Source: Alisma plantago-aquatica (taxonomy: Eukaryota; Streptophyta; Magnoliopsida; Alismatales; Alismataceae). Taken from it: 64,000 nt of DNA. The DNA is taken from positions 343,307,457 through 343,371,456 of the forward strand of contig OY856412.1 in NCBI GenBank assembly GCA_963693085.1. The letters run 5' to 3'. This document shows, in pieces, positions 1 through 12,600 of this stretch. The number at the start of each line of letters is the position of its first letter. Position 1 is the first letter of the stretch. The position numbers and the translations under genes were made by a program. A model generated the notes under the pieces. That model had not been told where the DNA came from. It made no database searches and was given only the letters and a program-made list of their open reading frames with translations.

Positions 1-1736
1 GAGCAACTGGTTGCACTGAGCTGTACTTTGAGAAGACCCCAATACCCCTATATATAGGAGGGTCATGGGACAGGGTTCTCCATCCCGGGAAATGTTGGAC
101 TAAAGCAGGAGTAGAAGGGTTCGAGAGTTTCCACAAAACAACCAACTCGCAACCTGAACTGATTGTTTCACAACTGAAACGGTCAGTTGGGGACCTGAAC
201 CGGTCGGTTCACAAGTGAACTGGTTGGTTGGGACACCTCAATCGGTCAGTTCACAAGTGAACTGGTCGGTTGGTGGTCCTGGTCGGTTCCCGATTGACTT
301 TCCTCCTTTTGTTTCCAATTGGTATCAAATACAAATCCTTGTTCCAATCAAATTGGGCAAGTGAAACACACGGTAAATTCTCACCAATCCTACTTTCCCA
401 ACTTGCTCGGTTGTACCAATTGAATCGATCGTTTCTACACTGGAAGAAATCCGTTCAACCTGATCTTGAGCTGATCGATTCAACACTTGAGTCGATCGGT
501 TCACTAAGCTCAGCCGATCGGTTCATCACATGAGCCGATCGGTTGGGAGTGCAGATTGCGCAGAATCAGTCAATTTTGAATTCAATCAATCCGATACTCC
601 AATCAATGTGTCCAACACCTTGAACATTATGACATTGAGCTATCAATTGATTGAGTGTTTAATTGAACTACTAAACTCCTTTAGTAATCAATCTAAACAT
701 TGTTTGTGGACAAAACTCCTCTTCCAGGTTAAATCCTATGTGTGTGACCCTACAGGTCCATTTCACATTGGCAGTGAAAGTCCATAACACTTATGACTTC
801 ACAAGAAAAGAGCGGTGCCTAGTCACACATCAGTGCTACCCAAGTAAAAGTAGAAAGTTGGAGAACAACTTTCAATCCAACAATTCGTGAATGGTGTTAC
901 AGTGAATGTATAATACCTTTGTCACTGATATCCTGAATGAACTCGAGGCATGGAACAGTCATCCTGTCAACGTTCATTCACTTTCTTGACCTCAGAGTAG
1001 ATTGAACGAGATATGTATGACATCAATATCACATATTGATTCACACATGCATGCACACGCCTATCTCAATCCTACTCATCAAGTGGCCTTGGACATCAAA
1101 CTCCCTCAGGAGGGACAAATCCCATATCTATCACTCACCCCTCAAAAGCCCCATGTGTCAAAGCCACCCAATCATCACCTTTATAACAACCCATGTTTCA
1201 GGATTGCGTTTGATGATGTCATAGTGTGCCCAACGACATGTGTTGAGCGTAGTGATTTCAGGTCAAAGAATCACACTCACCACCATCACTGTGAGTACTG
1301 ACTGTGACTACCATGTCATGGTTCCATGTGTCAAACTCACGGTGGGTCTGTCTGGTACACTTGTTCTCTAACAAGTACCTATTTGTTTGGTTTGATATCT
1401 CTATATCATGACTAATGAGATTTTGTCATCAACCAACACCACAATCTAGTCTTGTGTGTCATTGTTGTCTATCTACCTTCCACAATGACATCTGACTAGG
1501 GACATAACAAGAATGTACAAACTCTTAGCATCTGTATAATCTCATCGTTCAGGTCCTTAACATAAAGGCATACATCATTGAGTACTGTCATTCTCTAGAC
1601 ATTCAATATGTTTTATCACTATCTCATATGACTGAACTAGAAAGAATTGGAAGCTTGCCTTTGATGTTTATCAAATCAATCTCAATGTATCCCACCAATC
1701 ATCCCATGATTGGTTCTCAGGGCATACATACCAACA
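1..1736 (-). repeat. Copia element A, 3' LTR (partial, cut by window edge)
   Basis: Positions 1-1736 align end to end with 6847-8546, in the same orientation, forming the two long repeats of one LTR retrotransposon read on the minus strand. The right edge ends in ccaaca (minus strand TGTTGG, the usual copia LTR start), after which the two copies diverge completely. About 505 bases that exist in the other LTR lie to the left of the window. In a stretch of about 225 bases near the left end I count 16 differences, mostly C/T and G/A. A TATA-like run lies at 49-56 and a cluster of GATCGGTTC-type motifs at about 165-545. Confidence 0.9.
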
Positions 1737-1748
1737 GACTCCCACTTG
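1737..1748 (-). other. Polypurine tract of copia A
   Basis: On the minus strand this reads caagtgggagtc and abuts the LTR start TGTTGG. A caagtgggag-type tract directly before TGTTGG is the usual plus-strand primer of plant copia elements. It fixes the orientation of A as minus. Confidence 0.8.
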
Positions 1749-2451
1749 CATTGTGAGCCAATCACCCTTGAATCATATTCATAGTGATCTTCAAACATGA
1801 CCCACATGTTACTGTGCTCTTGTGCCAACATAGTGAGTTATGGCAACACCTTGCCAAAGTCTGTATGAATTGCATGTCTCACATCTTTTCGCTGTACGTC
1901 ACACGTATGAGATGGAGTTACCATAATATGCGATCTAGTATTCCTTTGCTAACCTTTAGTCACATTGCATGATCAAGGATTCCATACTTGTCATCAATGA
2001 GTGGAATATCTATAAGTTCATATCATGAACTTCCAGATCCATATAGTATCCACATAGATACTCGGCATTTCCTTTTAAATGGTTTTATTGGAACATTTCC
2101 AATTATCAACAAACTTTCACTTTTAATTATCCTATATATATATTGTGATTAATTTTCTGTCCTTTTACAAGTTTGCATCAATGTAACTCTTTACATTGAA
2201 CTCTTCCTTATCTCCACAGAACTAGTACTTCTCAAGTACTTATCAAGTTCTCATGGTATTCCAGTAACCCTTACTGGAAGTAGACAGACATCCACTCGTC
2301 ATGTCCTATATACGAGTTATCAGGATGAGCACATCATATTGCTATGTCCTACATACAAGATGAGCACATCATATCGCTATGTCCTACATGCAAGATAATG
2401 GGATGATTACGTACGTGATAGATCCATATCTATTCTTAGTGTTCCCATTCT

Positions 2452-3130
2452 TCATAAGAATTCCACACTTGGCCTTGGGATACTAACTCCATGTAGCATG
2501 GACAAGTTTTCTCCCACTGAATCTGTATATATTGAACCCTTCAGTACAGATTGCCAATGTATGCTTTCTCTGTTTAGGGCACGGGGTTTTTGAGAACTAT
2601 CTCTATAGATCTTTATTCCTATCACATAGGAAACATCTCTATGTTCCTTAAAGACAATTTCCACATTTGGATTTCCATTCTAGAACATTTCCGTTTCACA
2701 TCAACATGTGGAATGTGAACACGCTCCCACTAAATCACAGATCCCTTCTTTATCTTTGACATATCAGTCAAACCCTTTGACTATATCATCAAAGTAAAGA
2801 TCCAATTCTGAGTTGCATGTACTCCATCAATGATATTGATTAGTCCATTGTAACTTATAGACTTCATTTGCATTAGTGGATTCATAAACCTTATATGTTG
2901 TGTCACGTACACATCCTTGTTTTATTCCTCATAGGAATGTGGTTTTAGTATCCATATGCCAAATGTCTTAGTCATTAAGTTGCAATTAACAAGCATCATC
3001 CTTCTCAAAATGTTATCCATGTATCTTAACCTTTAAGATTCATTTGCACTTATGGATTTCATCCAATGAGTGCTACCATCAAGGTCATACCTTATGCTTC
3101 ACATGGATGTCATTTAGGATGTAATGGTCT
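2452..3130 (-). pseudogene. Copia A reverse transcriptase remnant
   Basis: Minus-strand frames show ordered pieces of the copia reverse transcriptase. At about 2910-3000 there is an IWHMDTKTTFL-like piece, matching the conserved WQMDVKTAFL. At about 2770-2890 comes VYKLQ and then LYFDDIVKGFD, matching VYKLQRSIYGLKQA and RFDEVVKEFGF. At 2560-2640 is SYVIGIKIYRDSS, matching the SYILGIKIYRDRS signature that follows the YVDD active-site region. Several frameshifts and stops separate the pieces. The YVDD box itself is not readable. The family is clear; the enzyme would be dead. Confidence 0.75.
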
Positions 3131-4239
3131 TAAACCATGACTCAAAATTTGGTTCCTCATATTCATCTAGAAAGTTGACTCATCACATGGACAACTCATC
3201 ACATAGATGATTGAGGTGTATCTGTTAAGGATATAAGAACTCAGAACTCCTTGTGATTCTTAATGTCCTTTATTAGTGTGGGGTATTCTTTTATTAAGAA
3301 GAATTTAGTTATTCGATAATCATTCTCTAACTCTTTAGAGTATGATTCCTTCTTGATTTAGACATCACCATGCCTTAATCATGAGTTCACTATGATACAC
3401 TATCATAATCACTCATAAGGATCTCAAACATTTGGTCCAAGTATTTCATTCATTGATCTCATCAAGAATTAACACTTTACCAAATTTGAACTTCATTTAT
3501 GATATTCTTGAACACTTTAAGATATTCATATTGGTATTTCTCTAAACACCATTTGAAGTATTAGCATTTGTTCCAATAAGTATGTAAATACATCACATGT
3601 ATTATACCTAATAGGATAATCATTCTCCCACTACCATTAGTGGAGATTGATTAATCATGTTCAAGATATTCATGTCTCTTACTGGTTCTCTAACCAAAAG
3701 AACCTGATTTATCCATCACATGGAAACTAGAAATATATTTCTCATGATTGATGCTAATTTGATTGTTTGAGTTATCAATAACTCTTAGGTATCATTTTAT
3801 CTTATGCATACCATGTATCACAAGATAAACAAGGCATTGCCACAAAGATCATATCTGTAAGATTGAAACATCAACTTTATTAATTGCCATCATTGTCATA
3901 CAATATGCAAAAGTAAAGTGTTTCTATCTATTGGAAATATATGAAATAGCAGTTCTCGACTCTATTTCGTGCCCTTTAGGATGAAATAAACTGAAAGATA
4001 CTTCTATCTATGGCAGCAACACTTGCTCCAATGATGGGAACTTCTTTCTTGGTCCTTTCACAAAGGTCATCACTTCTTTGCGGATCTTGCATATCATATA
4101 TGATAGATCCATATCTTGGTATCATATACCTCAGATAAAGAAGCGGTTCATTTCATGATACCTTAGGTGGAGATCTCCATCCCCTCCTTCATATTATTTT
4201 GTTCTTCCAGATATAGAGGGCAATTCCCTCATACACCCT

Positions 4240-4640
4240 TTCCCATGTGCCTTGAGGCTGAAGACGGCTTGGATTGCTGGCTAGCATCAGAACACTTCTT
4301 TGCTTTCCCCTTGTCCTTGCCCTTAAGAATTACCTTTTCTTTGATCAAATCACAGATTATGGTTTGTCTTTCTTCATCTTTGCCTCTACTATCCTCAACA
4401 TGTCTAACAACTCTGTCAACACTTTGTCAAAGTTGTTCATGTTGTAGTTTATCATGAATTGTATGATTCTCGCAACATTTGCAGTATCATACTAATAGCC
4501 AACTCTTGGCTCAGAGGGAATCCTTCTTAGTCAGGTATTTCCACATACCCAATCACATTGAGTGTGTGAATACCTTACTGGATCTCCTTCTGTTATGATA
4601 TACTAGGACACTGTCTTGGAGACATCATATGTCTCATGTT
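4240..4640 (-). pseudogene. Copia A gag remnant
   Basis: On the minus strand, the piece beginning near 4490 reads RIIQFMINYNMNNFDKVL followed by TELLDMLRIVEAKMKKDKP. This matches the copia gag (UBN2-type) pattern of a QFI-NYNM core followed by LPELL-MLR-AE. A lysine-rich tail follows, as is normal before the zinc knuckle. The frame then breaks. The same domain is found in element B at about 23900-24300. Gag would form the virus-like particle in the cytoplasm; here it is a broken remnant. Confidence 0.7.
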
Positions 4641-6326
4641 GTCTCTGCAACTCATAATTCAGAGAACACAACATCAAGAACTCCTCATCAATGGCATCCT
4701 CGGTATGATTCCATAAGCATACTTTCAACCATTGATGTGGGGGGATCGAGTTCATCTGGTTCTAGTATAACTACGACTTAGAGCTTTCGCTCTCTGATTG
4801 AGAACACTTCTCATCATCCTAACCAACGTGGAATTATTCCCATTTAATTTGTTGGTCTCAAAGACCGATCACAAATAAAGTGATGTGTTGATTAACCATT
4901 TATTTTAACAAAAGGAAATATATGCAATTTTTTAGTCCAAAACTCTTTTGACTTGTTTGATTGATTTGAAAGGTTAACGATATAATTAGGCCTTTAATTA
5001 ATTATCGCTCCCACTATTTTACTTCAAATTGATAGCCCTCACCATCAATTCGGAAGATTGCAGCGTACAACCTTCTAGTGGGCAAGATCCATATTTCATC
5101 AAGTCATGAGTCTGCTTTGGCTGATCACCCACAATCTTGACTATTTAGGTAGGCCATCATGCCAATTGCATCATATGTAACTCTTGATGAATGAACATGC
5201 ACAACACCTTGCCATGAACATTCATTGCCTCTGGTCTTAGACGCTCTAAGAATCACCAGTTAAGTCTAACCCAAAAGCCGACACGGTAAACATGCACCCT
5301 TCTTTGGCAGAACCTACATGTCTAACCTTCACACTTCCACAAGATAGACGGTGCACCACGCTTTGGCCTAACCTACGCTTGGTCGATCGATTTTTTCATG
5401 TGTGCCACTAATGGAATGCATATAAGACTTAATATTTTAATGAGGGATTTGGTTTTATATACATATACATATCCAGTCACCACAATACACAGTACGTATC
5501 ATATACATGCTATATCACACAGAAAACATGCAAAACGATAAAAGCGATGATTATGGCCATCCTAATGTGATTCCTCGAGCCAAGAGGAATCACGGTCATC
5601 TAGGTCTACATCACATGCAACTTGTACAAGATGAACTCTGTGCTTTGCCTTCCGAGTAGATCAACTCATCACATGAATGACTTGCTCGTTCTAGCCCGGT
5701 CGTCTGGGTGCCACCAGTCGATCGGTTGGCTCCTCCAACTGATCGGTTCGCCTGGTCGTCGTGCATCGCATCATGGCCGCCACTCGCTTGTGTCGCTCCT
5801 CGAACCGGTCATCAAATGATTAGTTCATTCCTTGAACCGATCGTCTGGAATGTCAACCGATCGATTCACGTCTTGAACTAATCGTCTCAGTTGTCGTCAG
5901 GATGTCTGCCGGTCTTCGACATAACATGAAATAAAACTCTATCCTATTTTACATTGTATAAATGGAGAAACCTCGAGTTACATTGGAGGGGAGCAAAGGT
6001 AGGAAAGAAATCTCGAATTATTTCGAGTTACATCAAGAATAGGAGAAGGAAGATCAGTGTGCAGACCGAGATGCAAGCAACCACATACAACCACACACAG
6101 ATAGGGTTTATTGGCCATAACCATGCTAGACATCCACCACAAAACTCGTTTAAGGGTGACGCGTATCGAGTGCATTAATAATACATATTGTACACGTAAT
6201 TTGGGATTTGTGGATTTAGGATTTGACATGCATAAATCCAATTTTATTCACATCATATGTAATAAATAAAGGCGACAAACCAAAATCGATCACATCGATA
6301 TTCCTAAAATATAGAGCAGTTGACGT

Positions 6327-6339
6327 GGATCTGATACCA
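6327..6339 (-). other. Primer binding site of copia A (initiator-Met tRNA type)
   Basis: The minus strand reads tggtatcagatcc, close to tggtatcagagcc, the complement of the 3' end of plant initiator-Met tRNA. It sits immediately inside the LTR at 6342-8546, which is therefore the 5' LTR of a minus-strand element. Confidence 0.85.
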
Positions 6340-6873
6340 CTTTTCGGTCTAGGGGAGGCAGAGAAGGCAGCGGAAATAAAAAAATTTCTCCCCCAAACCC
6401 AGAACAAGGAAACACATCAACATCTATATAATAGGAAAGGATGGTTTGTGGAATCATACCTTGTCCCAAGGCTTGCTGGGCGACAATACCTCGCGCCTTG
6501 TGCGGTATTCAACTCCAATCTTAGACGGTGTCTGTGCAGCTCCTAGTCGCACCGGGACTGACGACTCCTGGTCACTCTGGACTTTCGGGTTGACAGTTGT
6601 CCTCCTCAGCGGCAGAAACCTCACGCCTCTGAAGTAGTCCACACGGACCACCTAGAACTCCACACTCCTTGTCCCACAAGGAGTTGGAAGGAGTCACACC
6701 CTCCTATTGATGTATTAGTCGCCAACACACTCTCATGCGTCCAGTTGCAACTGCAGTTGTCTTTCCCTTGCTGCGCCTCCCTTTTCGGGTAGCACTTGCT
6801 CGGGCTCTCTCCCGGTTACCAAAACCAGAGAGAACGACAACTTTCTAGAGCAACTGGTTGCACTGAGCTGTAC

Positions 6874-6882
6874 TTATATATA
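6874..6882 (-). promoter_or_regulatory. TATA-like box of the copia A LTR
   Basis: The minus strand reads TATATATAA. It lies between the motif-rich U3 and the primer-site end of the LTR, where an LTR promoter is expected. The other LTR has TATATATA at 49-56. Confidence 0.5.
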
Positions 6883-6999
6883 GGAGGGTCATGGGACAGG
6901 GTTCTCCATCCCGAGCAATGCGGGACTAAAGCAGGAGTAGAAGGGTTCGAGATTTTCCACAAAACAACCAACTCGCAACCTGAACTGATCGTTTCATAA

Positions 7000-7345
7000 C
7001 TGAAACGGTCGGTTGGGGACCTGAACCGGTCGGTTCACAAGTGAACTGGTCGGTTGGGACCCCTCAACCGGTCGGTTCACAAGTGAACCTGTCAGTTGGT
7101 GGTCGTGGTCGGTTCCCGATTGACTTTCCTTCTTTTGTTTCCAATTGGTATCGAATACCAATCCTTGTTCCAATCAAATTGGGCAAGTGAAACACAAGGA
7201 AAATTCTCACCAATCCTACTTTCCTAACTTGCTCGGTTGCACCAATTGAATCGATCGTTTCAACACTTGAAGCAATCGGTTAAAACTGATCTTGAGCCGA
7301 TCGATTCAACACTTGAGCCGACCGGTTCACCAAGCTCACATGAGC
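7000..7345. repeat. Cluster of short GGTCGGTTC/GATCGGTTC motifs in LTR A
   Basis: About a dozen imperfect copies of a motif of the form CCGRTCGGTTC are packed into about 350 bases, often paired as ggttcacaagtgaac. The motif is partly self-complementary (AACCGATCGGTT). The cluster lies just upstream of the LTR TATA box on the minus strand. It recurs at 165-545 in the other LTR, and more sparsely at 5700-5890 and in element B (21290-21640 and 22680-22880). Confidence 0.8.
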
Positions 7346-8546
7346 TGATCGGTTGGGAGGGCAGATTGTGCAGAATCAATCAATTATAATTTCAATCAAT
7401 ATGATACTCCAATCAATGTGTCCAACACCTTGAACATTATGACATTGAGATATCAATTGATTGAGTGTTTAATTGAACTACTAAACTCCTTTAGTAATCA
7501 ATCTCAACATTGTTTGTGGACAAAACTCCTCTTCCAGGTTAAATCCTATGCGTGTGACCCTGCAGGTCCATTTCACGTTGGCAGTGAAAGTCCATAACAC
7601 TTATGACTTCACAAGCAAAGAGTGGTGCCTAGTCACACATCAGTGCTACCCAAGTGAAAGTAGAAAGTTGGAGAACAACTTTCAATCCTAAAATCCGTGA
7701 ATGGTGTTACAGTGAATGTATAATTCTTTTGTCACTGATATCCCAAATGAACTCGAGGCATGGAACAGTCATCCTGTCAACGTTCATTCACTTTCTTGAT
7801 CTCAGAGTAGATTGAATGAGATATGTATGACAGAAATATCACATATTGATTCACACATGCGTGCGCACACCTATCTCAATCCTACTCATCAAGTGGCCTT
7901 GGACATCAAACTCCCTTAGGAGGGACAAATCCCATATCTATCACTCACCCCTCAAAAGCCCCATGTGTTAAAGCCACCCAATCATTACCTTTATAACAAC
8001 CCATGTTTCAGGACTGTGTTTGATGATGTCAAAGTGTGCCCAACGACATGTGTTGAGTGTAGTGATTTTAGGTCAAAGAATCACACTCACCACCATCACT
8101 CTGAGTACTGACTGTGACTACCATGTCATGGTTCCATGTGTCAAACTCGCGGTGGGTCTGTCCGGTACACTTGTTCTCTAACAATTACCAATGTGTTTGG
8201 TTTGATATCTCTATATCATGACTAATGAGATTCGGTCATCAACCAACACCACAATCAAGTCTTGTGTGTCACTGTTGTCTATCTACCATCCACAATGACA
8301 TCCGACTAGGGACATAACAAGAATGTACAAACTCTTAGCATCCGTATGATCTCATCGTTCAGGTCCTTAACCTGAAGGCATACGCCATTGAGTACTGTCA
8401 TTCTCTAGACATTCAATATGTTCTATCACTATCTCATATGACTGAACTAGAAAGAATTGGAAGCTTGCCTTTGATGTTTATCAAATCAATCTTAATATAT
8501 CCCACCAATCATCCCATTATTACCTCTCAGGGCATACATACCAACA

Positions 8547-9139
8547 ACTTGTTGTGGATACACAATACTTGTAAAAGTTGGCATTAGGAATACCATTGAA
8601 TACTTATAGGTTTATCCCATATTAGAAGTGTCACACAAACCTTAGGCTCCATTGAATACCATCCCTCTATAAGGGCCCTCTATTTTTTTCTACAATTGTG
8701 AGAGCAACTGTTCTCTTTCTTCCCCTATATATCATTCCTACATCTGCAACAAGAGGAATGTTTGACAGTACTTCTATCAGCACATTCTTCTATTTAATAG
8801 GAGAAAGATTTTCCTTAATTATTGTAATGGATACACCATGCCTCTTAAATAGGCATTGGTAAGAAGAACAATTCCCTAATTACACAATGTATGACTAATA
8901 TATATATTATGTAATGCTAATTATGTTACGCCTAATGGGCCCACTAATACTATATAGCATCCTTTTCACTTTAAGGTACCCCCTCATGCTAGACAATATA
9001 CATTAATCATGATTGTCTTGTCCTGAATATGACCACTATTTTCCTATTTGGATTAGGCTGAAGATTAATATAGATAGTTTTCTTTGAGTCATATGGCTTG
9101 TTGAGGCTTGCATGAACTATTGTACATAGTTTATTTTGT
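8547..9139. other. Unclassified LTR-like DNA
   Basis: No coding frame is supported. The segment starts ttgttgtggatac and contains tcccatattagaagtgtcac followed by ccctctataagggc, a layout common in short copia LTRs read on the + strand. No primer site, polypurine tract or partner repeat was found, so it may be a solo or truncated LTR, or part of the 5' end of the CACTA element. Confidence 0.3.
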
Positions 9140-9376
9140 GTGTTTATTTATAGTTTTTCTTTTCATGGCTCAAACCAATGCATTGTAAAAACTCACTTTT
9201 TGATATATACAAAAAAAGGAACACAGGATAAAAAAAAGGAGTGTACTCATTATGGAAGAAGAGGGCACTCCACAAGGAAACTATGTTATAATTTGCATCG
9301 TTCTCCTTCCACAACATACATGCAACTCTCATTTTTTTTAACATTGAGACTAAGTTATGGATTGTATTATAATTAA
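9140..9376 (+). pseudogene. Copia-type gag zinc-knuckle scrap
   Basis: The frame contains CTHYGRRGHSTRKLCYNLH, which follows the copia CCHC pattern C-x2-C-x4-H-x4-C (C-T-H-C-G-x-x-G-H) with the second Cys changed to Tyr. Lys-rich sequence precedes it, as in gag. The frame has no other recognisable domain. It may belong with the LTR-like DNA just upstream. The 260 bases after it, up to the transposase start, hold nothing I recognise. Confidence 0.4.
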
Positions 9377-9635
9377 ACTATATTCTCCCTACAATGGTAA
9401 ACAAGTGGGATAGCTTTGGAAAGTGAGTAGTTGATGCTTTCTTCATTGGTAGAGGTTGGACTGACCTCCATGCCACTGTCTCTCATCAGCTTTCAAAAAG
9501 TACAATTTCTTACTGGTCTGGGCAAACTCTACCCATGATCTGAGAAACTCTTAAATCTTATTGAAACTAAGTTATGTAACAATTTTGAATACTTTGTATT
9601 CTTATCCTTTTTTTTCTTAATTGTTATAGGTAGTC

Positions 9636-12600
9636 ATGATAGATAAAAGTTGGATCCATGAGGAACATACAACAAGCAGGACATATTTACTTGGGGTGGT
9701 TAAATTTATAGAGCATGCATTTTCAAAATCCAGCGAGATGCGATTATCGTATGTCATTGTAAGCAGTTCTTAAATGTGCATAGGTAGAATCGGCAAGTTG
9801 CAACTGAACACTTGTTATGGAATGGATTCTTGACCACCTACATAAATTGGATTTTTCATGGTGACGGTTCATTTGATAGCTCTGAGGATTCACAAACACA
9901 AAATGACACGTTCAAAGATGATATGAGAGACATGTTGCATGATGTGAATGGAGTATCACAGGATGGAGAGAATATGGAAGACGATACGATCGATTTGTAT
10001 TTTTTGATGATGTAGAAGCTGAGCAATTTTACAAACTGTTAGAGATTGTTGCACATGAATTGTACCCTGGAAATACAAATTACTCTAAATTGTACACTGT
10101 TTTGAGGTTGTTTCACCTAAAATGTGTCAATAATTGGAGTAATAATTCATTTTCTGAGCTGCTTGAGCTTTTGAAGGAATTGCTTCTAGAGGGTGAGATG
10201 TTTCCCAACTCTTATTATGAATTCAGAAAAATAATCAGGGACCTTAGACTGGACTATGATAAAATCGATTCTGTCTAACGGAAGACACCAAGATGGTTAG
10301 ACACTCGGTTTGTTAGCGAGAGGTCCCAGGATCGAGCCCAGGCCACGGGATAAATAGAATGGCCAATTGTTTTTTAAAAAAAAATCAATGCTTGCAAAAA
10401 TAACTGCATTATGTATCGAAAGGATTTTTTAGAAATTAAAATTGATGAAGCTGGTGTAGAAAACATTCTTACAAATAAGAAATGTGTTCCTTGTAAAGTC
10501 CTTCACTACTTTCCCTTGACTCCTAGGTTGAAGAGATTGTTCATGCCTTCGAAACGGTCACCCCTAATGTGGTAGCACTATGAAAGTCGTACCAAGGATG
10601 GAATTCTTCGACATCCAACAGATTCTCGAGTATGGAAGACGTTTGATAATATGCATGCCGAGTTTGCTTCTGATTCTCATAATGTTCGCCTTGGATTAAC
10701 TTCCGATGTATTAATCCCTTTGGCCTCATGAGTCTATCATATAGCATTTGGCCCATCATATTGATTTCATACAACTTGCCACCATGGTTGTGCATGAAGT
10801 CTCCCAGTTTTATCCTGTCCATGATTATTCTTGGTCCAACTCAACCAGGATTGGACATATATGTCTACCTACAACCGTTGATTGAGGAGTTAAATGAACT
10901 GTGGGAAGCTGGTGCTAATACTTATGATGTTGATCATAAAGAGGTATTCAAGTTGCATATTGCCTTACTATGGATGATAAGTGACTTTCCTTCATATGGT
11001 TATCTATCTGGTTGGCAAACTAGTTGGTAACTTGCATGTTCTTTCTACAACAAAGATGCGTGCTCATGGAGACTACCATATAGTAAGAAAGCATGTTTCA
11101 TGGGTCATAGGAGTTCCTACCAATGGATCATAAATTTCATAAAGATGCTTCATCATTTGATGGAAAAGAAGAATTTAGAAGTGCTCCTAAGATGTTGTCA
11201 GGAAGCCATGTTCTAGATTAAACTAGAGATGTAGATAATTTACCGTATAACTGGAGAAAGTGTAGTATTTTTTTTGAGTTGCCATACTGGAAGCATAACC
11301 TTATACGTCATAATCTTGACGTGATGCACATAGAAAAGAATGTATGTGATAGTTTGATTCACGCACTGCTAGGAATGGAGAAGTCGAAGGACACTGAAAA
11401 TTCTCGATATGACCTCAAAGATATGGGCATAAGGCATAGACTTCATATTATCAAGGATGGAAATAAAAATATCATCCCTCCTTCATGTTTTACTTTGAAG
11501 AAGGAGGAAAAAGAATTACTCTGTAAGTTGTTGAAGTCTGCTCGAGTTCCTGATGGGTATTCTACTAATATAGCTAGAAATGCATGTGTCAAAGAAAGAA
11601 AGTTGATGGCATTAAAGAGTCATGTTTATCATGTATTGATGCAACAATTTCTTCGATTAGATTTACAAGTAGCGTTGCCCAACAAAAATGTTAGATCTTT
11701 TGTAATTGAGTTGTCCAAGTTTTTTAAAGACTTATGCTCTAAAGTCATAAATCCAAATACTTTTGAGAAGTTAGAATCTAGAATAGCAGTGACTCTTTGT
11801 AACCTAGAGAAGATTCTCCCATCATCATTTTTTGATGTGATGGAGTATGTGGTCATTCATCTTCCACGAGAAGCGAAGGTAGCCAGACTAAAATTCTATC
11901 GTTGGATGTACCCCATGGAGAGGTAATCTTTCTAACAATTAAATTTGTTCAGACTTTGCATATGATCGTATGTGATGTTCTTATGGAGTCTTTTCTTATT
12001 CTTATTGTAGACACTTACAAACTTTAAAAAGATATGTGTGAAATAAATCTGCTCCAAAAGATTCTATAGCAGAAGGTTACTTGGCAGACAAATGCTTAAC
12101 ATTCTGTTTGAGATATCTCTTAGGAGTTGAAACAAGTTTCACTAAATTATCTAGAAATGATGTGAAATATGAAGATATGGATAATGATGAAGGGTGGTCT
12201 ATATTCTTTCATAGAGGACATCATTTAGGAAAGAAGACTCCTATTACGCTTGATAGCACAATGCTCAAAGTTGCACATCAATATATTTTGGCCAACTGTG
12301 ATGCAGTTGATCCATACGTGAAGTAAGATCGTTGTTTACTTTTCATTATGTAATTTCATATTTATGTCTAGGCGTGTCACACATGTTTTTTAGTAGGGAG
12401 CACATCTGATACTTGAAGAAAACCAATCTATGTGCATGATAATGGGAAATCAGTGATCTTCATATGAACAGTTTCAATGAATGGTTTAAGAAACATGTAA
12501 GTTTGAATAAGTTATTTCCATTAGCATAATAATAAAAATATATAAATAATAAAATTCATAATATTTTCATATTGAGGAGAAGGCAAAGTCGACAACTATG

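Larger units (their letters stand above)
1737..6341 (-). mobile_element. Copia element A, internal region
   Basis: This 4.6 kb lies between the two A LTRs, with a polypurine tract at its left end and an initiator-Met primer site at its right end, so the element reads right to left. Minus-strand translation gives decayed gag (about 4240-4640) and reverse transcriptase (2452-3130) but no long open frame. The stretch 4700-6320 is the leader and resembles, in opposite orientation, the leader of element B (about 22240-23640), including a shared GATCGGTTC-rich patch at 5700-5890. The rest (1749-2450, 3130-4240) should hold RNase H and integrase, but I could not read convincing protein there. Element A is non-functional as it stands. 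Confidence 0.8.
6342..8546 (-). repeat. Copia element A, 5' LTR (complete)
   Basis: A long terminal repeat of about 2.2 kb. It pairs with 1-1736 at its right part and abuts the primer site at its left edge. The right edge ends ccaaca (minus TGTTGG). The left edge begins ttttcgg, where TG would be expected. Read on the minus strand it has a motif-rich U3, a TATA-like box at 6874-6882, and an R/U5 down to 6342. Its leftmost ~165 bases reappear at 63830-64000, so another family member lies just beyond the window. Five bases to its right (acttg) are the candidate target duplication; the partner would be off the left edge. Confidence 0.9.

Noticed and set aside
10300..10345. tRNA gene
   Set aside because: The A-box and B-box-like sequences are followed by no acceptor-stem partner and lead into a T/A-rich tail with target duplications, so a SINE fits better.
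10504..10515. CACTA left terminus (cactactttccc)
   Set aside because: It lies within the transposase coding sequence (translation continues through it) and does not match CACTACAA.
11629..11856. Minus-strand frame as a gene
   Set aside because: It is the reverse of the well-supported DUF4218 region of the CACTA transposase.
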